From: JBAXTE01 sp963556065
Lineage (GTDB): Bacteria; Bacteroidota; Bacteroidia; Bacteroidales; WCHB1-69
Assembly (NCBI GenBank): GCA_963556065.3
Contig: CAUVYH020000026.1
Span: 1-64,000 of the forward strand
Length of the DNA: 64,000 nucleotides
Direction of reading: 5' to 3'
Within the stretch, counting starts at the first letter, position 1, and each line of letters starts with the position of its first letter. The translations under genes and the position numbers were made by a program. The notes under the pieces were generated by a model. That model was not told where the DNA came from. It made no database searches and was given only the letters and a program-made list of their open reading frames with translations. Below, one piece after another: positions 31,818 to 46,800 of this stretch.

Positions 31818-34800
31818 TGTTATAAAATTTTGTGCAAAGATAGTTTTTTTTGGTGATTTTAAAAATATCATTCCGCCAATAACGAAATTTCCCCGTTGAG
31901 TAAAAAAATGCTGGGCTATTGACAAGAATTTGGAAAGTAATGGAACTATAAAATTTCAGTTATCTTAATTTAAGGACTGATATTGTCCCTGTTTGCGAAT
32001 CAACAGCAAACGATTTTATATAACGGGGAAGATATCGTACTATTCCGTATTGAAGAATAGGAATCGTAAAACACTGAGGCAAAGCTGTTCCGTTGAGCAA
32101 TATGCTAACTTTAACAGGTTCGGGATTACGATAAGGAATGGTTGTTTTTACTTTTGCAGGAATTGTATCGCCAGCAACAATCCGATTAGCCTTTAGCAAC
32201 AAACTGTATCTATTTGTGTTTGGTTCCCTAAACGGCTCCACTCCTTTTTCCTCGGAGAAACCGAACAATGGAATCGTGTCATTTTTCAATTCACGAGGGA
32301 TAACCTCAGTGTTAAATTCAATGTTTTCCGTTTGAGTAATTCCGGTAAACAGTTCAAGATAGTCGTTTTCCATTTTAATCAGCTGATTGTTCATAAATTC
32401 AAGTGCCTCTTTTGAATATGCAATTTCTTGACTTGCTGCAATCAATTCATAGCGTTTCAAACGGAATTTTAAAATATAATCGGCAGCTTCTTCTGCTCGC
32501 TGCTGTATTGTTTTAGTAACCAATGTCCGTTTAATTATTGGTTTCGACATCACAATCGTATCCATTTTTATGATCTCGTAAACCGTATCAATTTTTTCAA
32601 TTTGTGAAGCATCAGCATACAACTTAAAGAAATTCGGATAATTTAAGTTTCCGGAGTTTACAACAACCGCATTTGAAAGAGAAGCCGTATCTTTCCAAAT
32701 CTTCTTACTTGTATTTAATCCCGACACATTTCCCAATTGATTAAAATAAAACAGAGAGCTTCTTTTACTAAAACAACCGTGTTTTCGAACTATATACTGA
32801 TGAGCCGTATCCGGAATATTTTCAGGATTAATCGTAATATCGGTAATCTGATAACCGGTCTGATTTTGGGTAATTACGTTTTTAAGTCCCAATAACTTTT
32901 CGGCATATTCGGAAAAAGGCCCTTTTATTTTGGTTACTTTCGACATCTTTACATTTACTCGAAGTGCGGTTTGAGGGAGACAATACATAATTCCCTCGTT
33001 GTTGCGACTCATGTTGGCGGAACTTATTTTTGTGACTTTGTAACTTGTGCATTGACATAAAGTAATTGCCAGCACTGATAAAAGGAGAAGGGTTCTTAGT
33101 TTCATAACCATAGATATCTTTTGATTTAATACAAAATTAGTGTTTTTTTTGAAATATCGATTTATGAGGGTTTCTGAAAATTCGAATTTGTTTATAAGTT
33201 GGTTAGTTTATCAACTGATAAGGAGACTCGAAGTTAGTTAAAAGGAAAAAGGGAAAAGTAGAAAGTAAAAAACAAGCCGAACAAGTCTCGCTTCGCGATA
33301 AACCCATCAATCTACGAAAAATCAAAAAAATCATAGATTTTTTATTTTTCGGAACCTATCAACCCATAAACTTATCAACTTATAAACTTATCAACCCACC
33401 AATTGATTTCCTTTCTTAAACTCTGGCTTCAAGCTTCCCGTTTCCAATGATATTCACTTTTAACTTGTCGGGCGTTGGGTACTGAATAAGTTTTGAAAAA
33501 TCTTCTTTCCAGAAATCCAGATCAAGCAGTTTCTCATCTTTGTCTGCTGTTAGCGTAATTACTACAGGAACCGAGTCAACATCTATGTAATGCGCCTGAA
33601 TTAAGTCCTTTAAATAAGTCGAACCGTCCGTATTTTGCATACTAATGCTTCCCATCACTCCGCCTTCATATTCATAAACGGTTTCCGAAACCGGATAATT
33701 CTCAAGTTTAGCCCCAATCATCGTGAGCAGAAATTCAATGATTCTCTTTTCTTCGTCTCTAATTTTTCTCATGCTTTTATTATTAGTTATCTTTTTCACC
33801 CTGTACTTACCACCTTTCCAATGAGCATCATCCAATCGCTTTTTTGTATGCAATCAAGCATCGTTCTTTGGCTAAAGCAAGATCGAGGGTATTTATCGAT
33901 TTATAAGCTTCGGATCCATATTCGGGCACCCATTGGGCGATATACTCATATTTCGGATCAAAACGTTCCTGCTGCCGGTATGGGTTAAAAATCCTAAAAT
34001 ACGGAGCGGAATCACATCCCGACCCCGCTGCCCACTGCCAGTTGCCATTGTTCGACGACAATTCGTAATCGATGAGCTTTTGTGCAAAATACGCTTCCCC
34101 CCATCGCCAATCAATAAGCAGATGCTTGGTCAGAAAACCGGATGCCACCATTCGCACCCGATTATGCATAAACCCGGTGGCATTAAGTTCCCGCATTCCG
34201 GCATCCACCAATGGTATTCCGGTTGCGCCATTGCTCCACTGAATAAACTCTGCCTTATTGTTTCTCCATTCAATATGATCGTACTTTTTTCGGAACGCTC
34301 CATTTACGACATGTGGAAAATGAAACAAAATATGCATAAAGAATTCACGCCAGATCAACTCGTTTAAAAACTGCTCGTTTAATTGCATGGCGATAATCAC
34401 CAACTTGCGAATGGAGATTGTTCCAAAACGCAAATGAACTCCCAAATGAGTAGTGCCGTCGGTTATTGCCGGAAAGTTGCGGGTATTATGATAATTTTTA
34501 ATTGTTGTTTCAGGAATATTAAAGGCTACAGAATCGTTAGCATCAAACCGGTATCCTAAGCAATTATAATCAAAAACATCCTGCTGAACCAGAGATGACA
34601 GATGTACGGCAACCTCAGCAGTCGGGTATTCTTCCATCGAATGAGTTGCAAGGAACTGTTTCCATCGATTGGCAAAGGACGTAAAAACCGTGTATGGAGT
34701 ACCGTCCGGTTTCATCACCATCCCGGGTTTGAAAACCAAATGATCGGGAAACAATTGGAAATCGATTGATTTTTGTTTCAAAAAGAAGGCGATCTCTTCA

Positions 34801-37800
34801 TCCCTTCGAATCGTGTCCGGTTCGTAATCTTCGTTGGCGAAAACTCGATTTATAGAATATCGAGCGGTTAAATCGGCCATCACCTGCTTGGGCGTATCAT
34901 AAAAAATATGCAAATCGGATCCCAAAGCGAGTAACTGATGTTTCAACGAATTCACCGCATTAATAAGAAAGCCGACCTGACGATTCGATTTATCGGGAAA
35001 ATAAGTCAAAATTTCCGGATCAAAAATAAATACAGGCAAAACATTGCCCCCCGATTTAAGGGCTTGATACAATCCATGATTGTCGTCCAAACGCAAATCG
35101 CGCCGGAACCAGAAAACAGTCAATTCTTCCATATTTTTTAAAGAAAAACATCCATCAACGAGAAAAGGTTCAACAACCTTCTACCCTTGCACCCTGTACC
35201 CTTGCACCTTTTACCTTTTACCCTTCACCCTTTTACCCTTGTACCCTTTACCTTGTACCCTTGCACCTTTTACCCTGTACCTTTGCACCCTTTTTACCCT
35301 TCTACCGTTGAGCAAACGCAATCACATGTCCATCCGGATCGGAAAAATAGCAAACGGAATCGCCCCAATCGCGAAGCAAAACAGGGCTGATCATAATGGC
35401 TCCGCATTCAATGGCGTGCTGAAATTCAGCATGAACATCTTCCACGATAAAATACAGTTCACATCGTGGAATTCCATCCGCATGACTCGGATTTGGAATA
35501 GCATTCCCCAGCAAGCGAACAATTCCATCTACAGGCATTAACCCGATTTTTACATGTTCCGATACGACAAACTCCGTCATCCCCGGCACATTCAAATCAG
35601 GCTCACAACGAAAAAGCTCCCGATAAAAACGAGTACTTAAATCCTGACTTTTTACATATAAAATCGTTTCAAGCGCTTTAACTTGCTTTATCATTAGAAA
35701 TTACATTTTATACTACCGGCTACAAAAGTATTCAAAATTTATAAGCGAACCCAACTCCTAATATTTCTTTAAACTGAGTTCTAGGGCCATATTCATCAAC
35801 TATGTCGTCTCCATTATTATCCACTGCAATTTTAACATCATCATCGTAAAGTAAAACGGTATTAATATTCACCGTAATGTATTTATTTACCTTAAAGGCA
35901 ATAAGCGTTTCCCAGCTCACATCAATATTTTGAGGGTTATGCATATAATTCGAAAAGAAATCCGCTTTAGTAGTAAAAGCTACATTTTTAAGGAATTCCG
36001 AATTAAATTTATTTCTGGAGTAGATCACTCTAACATATCCCCCGACTTCACTACGGGTGAGCTTCCCTTTCGTTAGCCGTAAACCGGCATCGTCATAAGT
36101 TGCTTTATCTACACCAAAAGAACCGGCATCGGCCAATTTCTGATCGTTTACAATCGTCATTTTCATCGTCAAAGGAGCTGCAAAAAGACTAAAGTAGCTG
36201 TTCGGTTTAAAATCGACACCCAAAGCGCCCAACAGGTAAGCCGGAGCCAGCAACTTGGATATTGGCACACTATCGTTTGGATAATTATACCCCACCGTCA
36301 TTTGAGTTTTAAAATTCAACAGGGCAGCATAATACCATTTTTTATAAAACCGGCGGCCGTATTTAGAAAAGAAATCAATTTTGTCGTCGGTTTTCATCAG
36401 CCCCTTATCCTTTCCTTGCTTCAGGATTCCATACCCAATATCGGCCGAATTGTTCCAAGCATCATTTGTTCCCTTATAATTTGCAAACATGCTTACCATC
36501 CCATTAACGGCAAATGAATTTTCGCCTCCGGCCGACCAATTTGTTAACGATGTTTGGGCTAAATTTAGCGAGAGCACTGCGCCCCTCTTCCATCCGTTAA
36601 CGGTGTCGTTGTAAACTGTTCGCAATGTTTTTTCGCCTTCGGTAACCTGTGCTATTGTAGCAGCAGAAACTATTATTGTGATAAAAAAGAACGCAATAAC
36701 CCTTTTCATTTCGATTGATTTAGTTCGTATTCCTAAAATTTATTTCGAGTTTTAACAATTACATTTTCAATTTGTTTAACAGCAACTCCTAATCAGAGCT
36801 AACTTTTTACAATTTTTCGCTGAATACTTCCTTTGCCCGTTTTCACTTCCACGATGTATATTCCGCTTGTTAAGCCGGATAGATCTATCTTTTTTTCAAG
36901 ATTTTCGGGAACAAAAACCGTTTCCGCAAGGAGTGTCTGTCCCAATAAATTCGAGATTTTCAATTCCACGTTATCGCTACTTTCAAGGGTCAGCCACACG
37001 GTTACCTCATCGGAGGCCGGATTTGGATAGAGGGAATAAGAGGAAATATTCCCAAAATTTGAAATATCCGTTGTCCCCGAATAGCGAACACTCCACCCTT
37101 GCCGGGTAACATATTTGTTTGTAAGGAACTTCAACCTGATTTTATTGGTATTGCAAATCATATCCGAAGGAATATCACGTCCCGAAAACTGGGCAAGTTT
37201 TTGAGCCGGGCTCACATTATTATCATAAACCGCCAAAGAATCGGAATCCGCCTCCGTGTCGAAATCGAGAAAATGCAGATTAATGGCCGATGGATTATTG
37301 GAGGGAACAATATTCCAGAAACAGATGGAATTATTTCCGTAGTTGTCCGATCCACTGCCATCGTCAACGGTGTCCGAAACGGCGGTAAAAGTTTTTAGGC
37401 CGGAGCATTTGGAAGGAGCTGTTTCAATTTTGGGGAGAATCTTGGTAAACGGATCAAAAGAAATCGTTTTGGGTTCCTTATTGAATGTGAATGCAAACGT
37501 TTGATCGTTCTGATCGTTCATTACCCGCACCAACGTATCCGAATTATCGGTGAAAGTTACCTCCACCTCTACCGGCATTTTAAAGAACGGAGCATTGGTT
37601 TGGGTTTGGCTAATAGTATAATCCACAATCCATGAAGTACCATTGGCCGTAATCACATAATTGTTATTATACACCGAATGGTTGGCATTATCGAGCCACT
37701 CCGTGAAAAACCAAGTATAATCGGCTCCGGTAACGGTATTTGTTTTATTGATAAAATCTTCCACGGTGGCTGTTTTAAACATGAAGGCCGTGTCGGTGGT

Positions 37801-40800
37801 ATATGATTTTAGAATGGCAAAAAAGGCCGTATCGCCCACTACTCCTCGCAACGAATGTAAAACAGCGGCCGATTTACAGTAGGTAATCGCATAATTGAAC
37901 AACGTTCCGGAGGCCGGAGTTGTAGATGCCCACGAAGGATTGTGAATGGCCCATTCGGGATTGTATTGCAGGTAATAATCGGAAAACTCGCGTATTTTAC
38001 CCACATATCCCGAATGCCCGTACAAATGTTCGAAATATAGCGCTACCGAGTATTGCGGAAATCCCTCCTTAACGAAGATATCGGCCCACGTGGCATGCGT
38101 CACCAAATCGCCCCACCAATGATGGGCAAACTCGTGTACGGTTGTGTTCTTATCGTTCCACCCGTTGGGATATAGACTTATAAGTGTCTGATTTTCCATT
38201 CCCGACCAGGGAAAATCGCTGTTTAACGTGGCCCAGGCCAATTTTTCGAAAGGATATTCGCCATACAGGGCGGAGAAAAAATTCATCATGTCTTTCATGT
38301 AATATCGAAGTGAATCGACTTCTTCTCCTGAGTTATAATAGTATAGCACAGGGATGCTGTCCTGAAGATTGGACGGTTTTTTCCAATGGTCGGTAATCTT
38401 GTTGAAGTTAAGATTCGACAAATTGGCCATGATGTAAGTAGCCACAGGATCGCGGCTTTTCCAGTGATAAATCAGCGTATCTCCCACATTTACCGTGTCG
38501 ATTAGCGCTCCATTGGAACACAGCTCAACGCCACTCTTGGTCTTTACCACCACTTCGAAACCCGCTTTATCAAACGGACGATCCCAACAAGGGAACCAGT
38601 TGCGTGCTTTTTCGGGAGAGCAATCGGTAAACACAAAACCATCGTTTGCCAGAAATGCAAGATCGACGTAGTTTCTATGTGTATAATAAATTGTTACACT
38701 CACGGTATCCCCGGGATCGTATGTTCCGTCCAAATTCACCGACAAAATGCCGTCGTACTGCAAAAATGAGGTGGCGGCCAATTTCACCGAATCCACCACA
38801 ATACTGCTGTCGTTGGCATGCAACTGAATGGAATTCAACGTGGAATCTACCATAAATTTAAAAGTCTCCACTGCCTTGTAGTCGTGATTATAGGGGGACA
38901 CATAATTCTGATACCAATTGAGTTCCAGTTTGTAATGCAACGCATCGTAAGCATGAAACGTAACCGAACCATTGGTCTTTGGCGCCCAGTTTTTACTCTC
39001 CGCAATATACGGATCCACAAAATCGGGAGTCATTACGAAATGTTCTTTAAGTTGCGGCGGATCTTGCGCAAATATACGGCTTATGGACGATAGCAAGAGG
39101 ATTACAAACAGTACGATTGATTTTTTCATACACAAAATTGATTAAGATTTAGGTTATCTTGGCTTTGACAAATTGTATTTCGTAGTTGAGGGTCATTGCT
39201 CGTGATTTAATTTTTTAATATCATCTTCCAACTCCTTCAGACGTTGGGTTGCCCAAATCCGAAATTGTGTGCCCTGAGGTGATTTTACACGGTAGCCAAC
39301 CGAAATGATAACGTCAAGATTATAGTAGTCAATTGCTCTTTCTACTTCACGTTTACCTTCGGTTTGAACTGTTCGGAAATTCCGAACAGTTGCCGACGCA
39401 TCTAGCTCACCTTCTTCAAACACATTTTTTATATGCTCGCTAATAGTGGCTTTCGATTTCTGAAAAAGCTCACACAGTTGAGCCTGCGTAAGCCAAACGC
39501 TTTCTTCCTCCAGACGAACATCTATTTTAATGTTGCCTTCGGAATTTTGATAAATCAGAATTTCGCTATTGTTCATTTTATTATCCTATATTTTGTTGAT
39601 TGTTAGCCATTTATATGCAAAGTAGATTTGAAATATGTAAAATAGAAAATTTCATTTTATAATTTTTCAGCATGTCTTTCTCAACTCAATTTTTCAATGT
39701 GAGACCGTTTCAACATCAATTTTGAGGCTTATAAACATTGTTCTACTTGAATATCAGGTTGCAACTGTTTAATCTTTTCTCTAAATTTCATTGGTCTTGC
39801 ATATATTACGTTTAACAAATACAGACAAAAATACAACATATTGAGAAATCAACTTGAAAAGAAAACATTTAATTATCAACAACAAATCAGTACTTTTGTA
39901 CAAATGGATATTTGGAACAAACAAAAGCGTTCGGATGTAATGTCCAAAATCCGGTCTAAAAACACAAAGCCGGAAATCAAATTGCGTAAAGCTCTTTTCG
40001 CAAAGGGCTTCCGCTATCGTGTGAACGACAAAAGGTTGCCCGGAAAACCCGATATTGTTTTGCCCAAATACAAAACGGTGATCTTCGTGAATGGTTGTTT
40101 CTGGCATGGCCATGAAAATTGCAAATACGCCAATACCCCGAAAACCAATACTGAATTCTGGACAAACAAAATCGCATTGAACAAGGAAAGGGATAAGAAA
40201 AACACCGAAAAATGCATAAGCATGGGGTGGAACGTTTTAACCGTATGGGAATGCGAAATACAACACACGAAAAACATCACTCCCTTGGTTGATGTAATCG
40301 TGACCAATTTGTGCGAACAAATCCCCCACAAATTATCCATCAAATTTTATGAGGAACACGAAAATGAAATGATGTTGGTTGCCGAAGATATTGTTGAGTA
40401 TTCGAGATAATTGGGAAGTGCGTGGTTACAAAAGCTTTTTTTGAATGATGAGATATAATTTATGAGTTTCGCAATGCGGGTTTAAAGAAGCTTTTTACGC
40501 AGAGAACCGCAGAGAATTTTAGACTGGATTATCAGGATGAACGGGATTTACAGGATTTTAAAGTTCGCAAAGTCCATAAAGTTTGCAGAGTGAAAAGCCT
40601 AATAGATTATGAGAAAATGTGCTAATTGGCTGATGCGAACTTTAAGCGTTGCAATTCAAAGTTGTGCTGAGAAATAAAGGACGTAGCCCTTGTTTTGTCA
40701 TGCTGATTCGTCAGCTGACGGAAAGCATCTCTTTGATGGATTTGTAATGCTTGAGGTTTTTTTTTGTGTTTTGGTCTTCCTGGTGATTTTGGTTTTGGTG

Positions 40801-43800
40801 AATTTATCTGTTATGTCTCTTTTGTGATAACATGTTGAATGTGATATGATTGCAGGTAAAATAATTAATTTTTACATACACACTTTTATAAAATATTTTT
40901 GTTAAAAATCCTTTACAACTTCGAGTATATGTGCCTTTATGTATTGCGGGAAAGTTTCCTGTCCACCAACGCGAAAGTTCAAGCACGCTACAAGGCTTGA
41001 ACACCCTCTGAAACCTATGACATATAAACTTTGTTAGCGTTTCGTTGTTCATTTAGCTTGGTATTTTTCTTTCATTTTTGCCACATCGTTTTTGTCTGCC
41101 GTGCGTCCAAGTAGGCAAGCTCTTTTACAGGTTTTGGTCGTGCGCAGGCTATTTGAGCGACCAGAAAATGCGCTTGACCACAAAGCGTTTGGCTAATTTT
41201 CAATTGGTTTAATCAATTTTTCCTCGATTCTGTTTAACGAAAATTTTAATCCTTGAGTTGCTTGTGCAAACGAAGCATCAGAATTTTCAAACGATGCAAA
41301 AACTAAAACTTGTTGCTCTTCGAATTGCGAAAGTTCTGTAAGAAATGACTTGAAATTGCCGATAGCCATATCCTGTTGCTTTGGTTCATCAAATATTAAA
41401 AGCATTGGATGATTTGTTTGAAATAAAACAGATGTTTTAAATATTGCTGTGTAATATGACCATAAGCAACGAATAAAATCGCTAGCTGATGAATCAAATT
41501 TTATATTGTAGAAAAGTTGCTCACCGACCATTTTTTGGGCAACTGGCAAATAGTTGTCATTTGAAATTCGGATTGCCTCAAAAGGTTTGCTTTGATAATT
41601 AAACTTCCTGAGCATGGAAATAAAATTTTCCTGTAAACTGGATAGTTTCTTTCTATCTGATATTGAAAAGAAGTCTTTAGGTAGATCCTTTTCCTTTGAC
41701 AAAACCCTTTCTAATTCTTTAGAAATTATTTTTAAGTCTTCAATTAGCTGTGAGAAATCATCAATCACCCTACTAAAAAATTCTACTTTCTTTTTTAAAT
41801 TTAGACGTTTCTCAATCTCTAAAACCGAAGGCAATCTTTCATCTTGCACTAATTCTTTTTTTGTGTCTCTTATTTCTTGTCGTGTGTCTGAAAGTTGAGT
41901 TTGATATGTTATAAGCTTTTGTTCCTTTTCCTTTATGATTTTTTCTTGCCCTTCAATGTAAACCTGTATCATTTTTTGTTGTGCTTCAAGAAATGAAACA
42001 TTATCCTCAATACGCATTGGTGTTTGAATTATTTCACTTGGAAGTAAAGAATCTTTGATTGGTTGGTGACACGTTGGACAACTATCTGATGCGGTTTCAG
42101 CTGGCAATTGAAAACCTAAACTTTTTACTTTTAATGCTCCTTTGTTTTTTCTTAAATCTTCCTGTACTGCTTCAAGTTGTTTTTTGTATTGTCTAAGCTT
42201 TTCCTTATCATAGTTGAGTTCTGGTGAAAGCATCTCATAATTCAGTGAGAATTGATTCAATTTGTCAGTTAGTTTTTTTAATGCTTCTTCATTCTTATTA
42301 ATATTTGTTCCAACTGTTGATGTTTCAATATTTTCAAGAATGTTTAATTCCCCTTTTAGTTCTTCATTATAATCATTAATTGCAACCTCATTGTCTTCTT
42401 TAGGAATAGCAATATATATACTGCTAAAACTATTCAATATAGAAGGATTTTGGTCAAGCCCTCTTAGAACCCCACCACTTTTTTCAGCTAACTTATTAAA
42501 TGAAAAAAACAAACTGTTCCATTTATTTGTTATTTGTTGTTTATAAGAACTGAGTTGTTGTTTTCGTTTTTGATTTTCAAACACATCCATATCTAAAAGA
42601 AATTCTACAACTCGGCTTTCAGTGTTTCGCATTGCATAATATGGAAGTGTAGCAAGGAAATCTGACCAACCCGTTTTTTGTTCAACAATAAATGCAGAGG
42701 CAATTTGCTGCAAATAAAGATGAGAAATGTCTCCTTTTGTTGTTACTATTTCAGGTAAATTCCAATTCAAGAATTCAGCAAGAAAAACATGGAATCCATA
42801 AATATCATCTGATGCTGCACCTTTATCATGAATATACATTGGGCGACTTGGCAGTAATTTGTTTTCACCAGTGAGTAATGCACCTGAATAAACATCAACC
42901 AATTGTGCTTTTCTAGCATCACTTGTAATGCTTCTTTTTATTGTTACGATTTCTTGGTTTTCAATTTCCAGATAAACAAACGACTGATTAACTGGGTGGA
43001 ATTTTCCTTCAGGAAACTCAACCTGATCTTTCAATGCAGATTGCATTGTTTTTTCGTTTTTACCACCAAGCAATTCTTCAAAGCCCAATCCGTATAAAAT
43101 TGATTGAAACAAACTTGATTTACCTGTGCTATTATCCCCACGAATAATATTCAGTCCGCTGGTAAATTCATATTCTGCACCAAACAAACCGTTTGAAGTA
43201 TTTACTTCTAATTTTATTGCTCTAATTTTCAACATAAAACAAATTCCATTTTTGTGTCATTGCTGTAATACGATTATCAGTAATGTGGTTTTTCCCAATA
43301 AAAGAAAGAAAGGATTTTTCAATTTCAAAAAGCTCTTTATCAACTTTTATCATTTCAAAAAACTTATTTCCCTTTTCAGTTAGTTTATAATTTTTTCCAT
43401 TAATAATTTCACAAATATTTTCAGCAACAGCTAGCTGTAAAGCTCTATTTAGTGCTGGTTCTATTCCCCAAACTGAAAAGTCAGTTGAAAAATTGCTTGT
43501 AACATAGTTCCGAAGTTCAATCATATTTTTTTCAGAAGCCAAAGCCCAAGAAAACAGATGTAACTTTAATAAATTGGATGTTTCTGCACGGCAACAATAT
43601 TTTAAAATCATTACTATCACAGCAATTTTATACATTGGGCGATATTCCGCAGGAAGCGGAATAGGTCTCTTTGTAAAAGATAATTTTTGTATAAGATATT
43701 CTTCCATTATTCAAAACTTATGGGGCAACGCAAAATCCAATCTGCCATTACTCGATTTGTTAGTCTGTCAATCATTGTTTCATCAAGGAAAGAGAAAGAT

Positions 43801-46800
43801 TCTTTCAATTTCATTTTCAACTCACTTTCAATCTCATTATATAATTGATTGCTGTTACCATTATTTACCGCACATTTTTCTTCAACTCGTTTTTCAAAAA
43901 GTCCGATTACCTCTTGAAATTTTTCATATTGGTCTTGGTAATTAGTAGCCCACTTTCTAATCAGTTCATCTCCATTCAGAAAATCACTAACCGAATTTTG
44001 TGTAAGCAAGTTTACTTTGTCATCAAAATTAACTGACGTTTTTAGAACACGTTGACCATGCTTTTTGATAGCATTATCGACTAAAGAAATTTGCTTTGTT
44101 TTCCAATCAGCTATTTCTTTTTGGGTTTTTTTCTCTTTTGGATCAATATTAATTTTCTCTTGCTTGAAACCTCTAACAATAGGAATTTGCTCAGTATAAA
44201 ATTCAATATCATGAACTAATACATCGAAATCATCTGCTAAAAATGGTAATTTTAAATTTTTATATTCTTGGGCTTTATTTTGACAATGCCTTACTAAATC
44301 TTTGTTTTTGTATTCTGGAGTGACAAATATCCATTTACGAACCTTAATGTCTTTCAAATATGTCTGTAATTCCTTTTTGTAGGTATCAAGTTTTTTTAAG
44401 TCATTGGTGATTTTATCTCTTTGTTCTTCATAAAGTTTATCAGGATTATAATCAACATCAGGGCAATAGCATTGAAATAGAATACCAGTTCTTGTAAAAC
44501 CTTCAATACCTAAGTCACCTTGCCAAGCTGGCATTTCTTGATAACCTTCATTTTCATACTTTAGTTTAAAACACATTTGGCAAAAGTCTTCCCAACTATT
44601 CCCATTAAAATCTCCGTGTATTGTTTTATACATAATCTTTAATTTATATGCAATATTTGGTGTGTCGACAAAATTGCATTCTTTGACAAAGCTTTGGTTA
44701 TAGCGCTGGCTCGTGAGGCTTTGGTCCCGAAATAATCGGGATGTGCAATGTGGGTCGGCAATTTTTTAAAAAAATGTGTGGTGGGCAAAAAATAAAAAAC
44801 TTCGGGTCGGCATGAGTGTCGGCTCTCTGGTCTAGTCAATATTTCGTTTTTCTGTCCTTTCACAATGGTTTACTCTTCAATTTATTTCTATCGCTTCTAT
44901 TTGCCTACACTTAGAGGTTACAAGTTTAATATCGCCAGCTCCACTCCTACTTTTCACAAATTTAATAATCCTTGTTTGCAATGGCGGTATTCTCATGACC
45001 ATTTTATTTTGATGAGGCAATATTACAAAATTTTTAATTATAAAACGAGTATTTGAAAAAATATTTGGCGACCTGTTTTTTGACAGAAAAGTAATTTTAT
45101 TCATTATATATTCTGTGCCTTGCTTTGACTTGCCTATTGATGCTTTTTGCTTAAATTTTCTCATCTCTACCTGCCATTTTACAAAGTCTGTTGCTTAACA
45201 AATTCAGTAACTGTAACCCTATGAACTCCCATAATACGTGCAATGGCGCTTTTGGAAACATGTTTATCAAGTAGTGCTTTGATCTCATTTTCTTTTCCAG
45301 ATAGTTTTCTTACTTTAGATTTGCTTCCTTTTGGACGACCTAAAATAATACCCTCAGCTTTTTTTCGTGCCAGGGCTTCTTTTGTGCGTTGAGAAATAAG
45401 ATTCCTTTCTATTTCAGCAGAAAGTCCGAATGCAAAGGCGAGAACTTTTGAACTGATATCGCTGCCCAGACGATAATTATCTTTAATTGTCCAAACCTGA
45501 ATGTCTTTTTTCATACAGTGGTGCAGTATGGCCATAATCATTAAAAGATTTCTACCTAAACGAGAAATCTCAGCACAGAGTAAAATATCATCTTTTTTCA
45601 TTTTTTTGAGTAGAGAGCCTAATTTACGTTGTTCTATGTCTTTTGTGCCTGAAATTGTTTCTTCAATCCAAAAGTTGATTACCACTCCATTTCTTTTACA
45701 GAATTTTTCAATCTCAAATCTTTGATTTTCTACTGTTTGCTTATCGGAACTTACCCGAATGTACCCATAATTCATAACTGTCTATTTTAAATGTTGTTTT
45801 CAATTAAAATAATCATTTATTGCTAAAAATAATTTTTAAAAGTTATTTTTCTCACCGATAAATAGAAAGTTTATTCGGGCGTTTATTTATGACAAAATTT
45901 TCGGAAGTTGAAGGTGGTCGGTTAGATCCTGAATATGCGTTAAAAATAGAATATCTTAATTCTATAGAATCAAAATATCCATTCGTTCTATTGAAAAATA
46001 TCTTGGAGAAACAACCACAATATGGAGCCAACGAAGAAGCAATAACTGGAAATCCACTTACAGATATTCGTTATATAAGAATTACGGATATAGATGAGCT
46101 CGGAAACTTAAAACCTGATACTTATAAAACAGCAGCGTTGATTGAGAATCAATACATTTTACATATCAACGATTTACTGTTTGCAAGAAGTGGAGCTACA
46201 GCGGGAAAATGTTACATTCATAAAGTTGATATGCCAAGTATTTTTGCAGGATATCTCATTAGATTTATTCTTAAACAGAATCTTGCGAACCCTGATTATG
46301 TATTTTATTTCTGTAATTCTAAGCTATACTCATTTTGGGTTATGATGATTCAAAGACCTTCAGCACAGCCGAATATAAACTCAGAAGAATTTAAATCTTT
46401 ACGAATACCTTTACCTCCTATTCACAAACAAAATGAAATTGCAGAACGCATTACATTAATTCGAAATCATGCTCAAGCCCTTAATATAGAAGCCGATAAA
46501 ATATTAGACAATGCAAAGAAGAACATAGAAAAAATGATATTAGGGGAGTAAATCACTCCCCTAATATCATTTGCTCAATCTCATATTTAGCTTGCTTTAA
46601 AATTTGCATTGCTTCATTTTCGAGTCTTTTGGCTTTTGTGAGAAGTAGTGAAATATTTCGTATAATAGCTTCTTGTTTATCCTTTTCAGGCATCGGGATA
46701 TTTTGAGCAAAGTAACTGGACATTATCAAATTCCGAATTCCATTTGTTTGACTTTGCATTGTTTCAGTTAACTTCACATTATGCATTGTCTTTAAGAAAT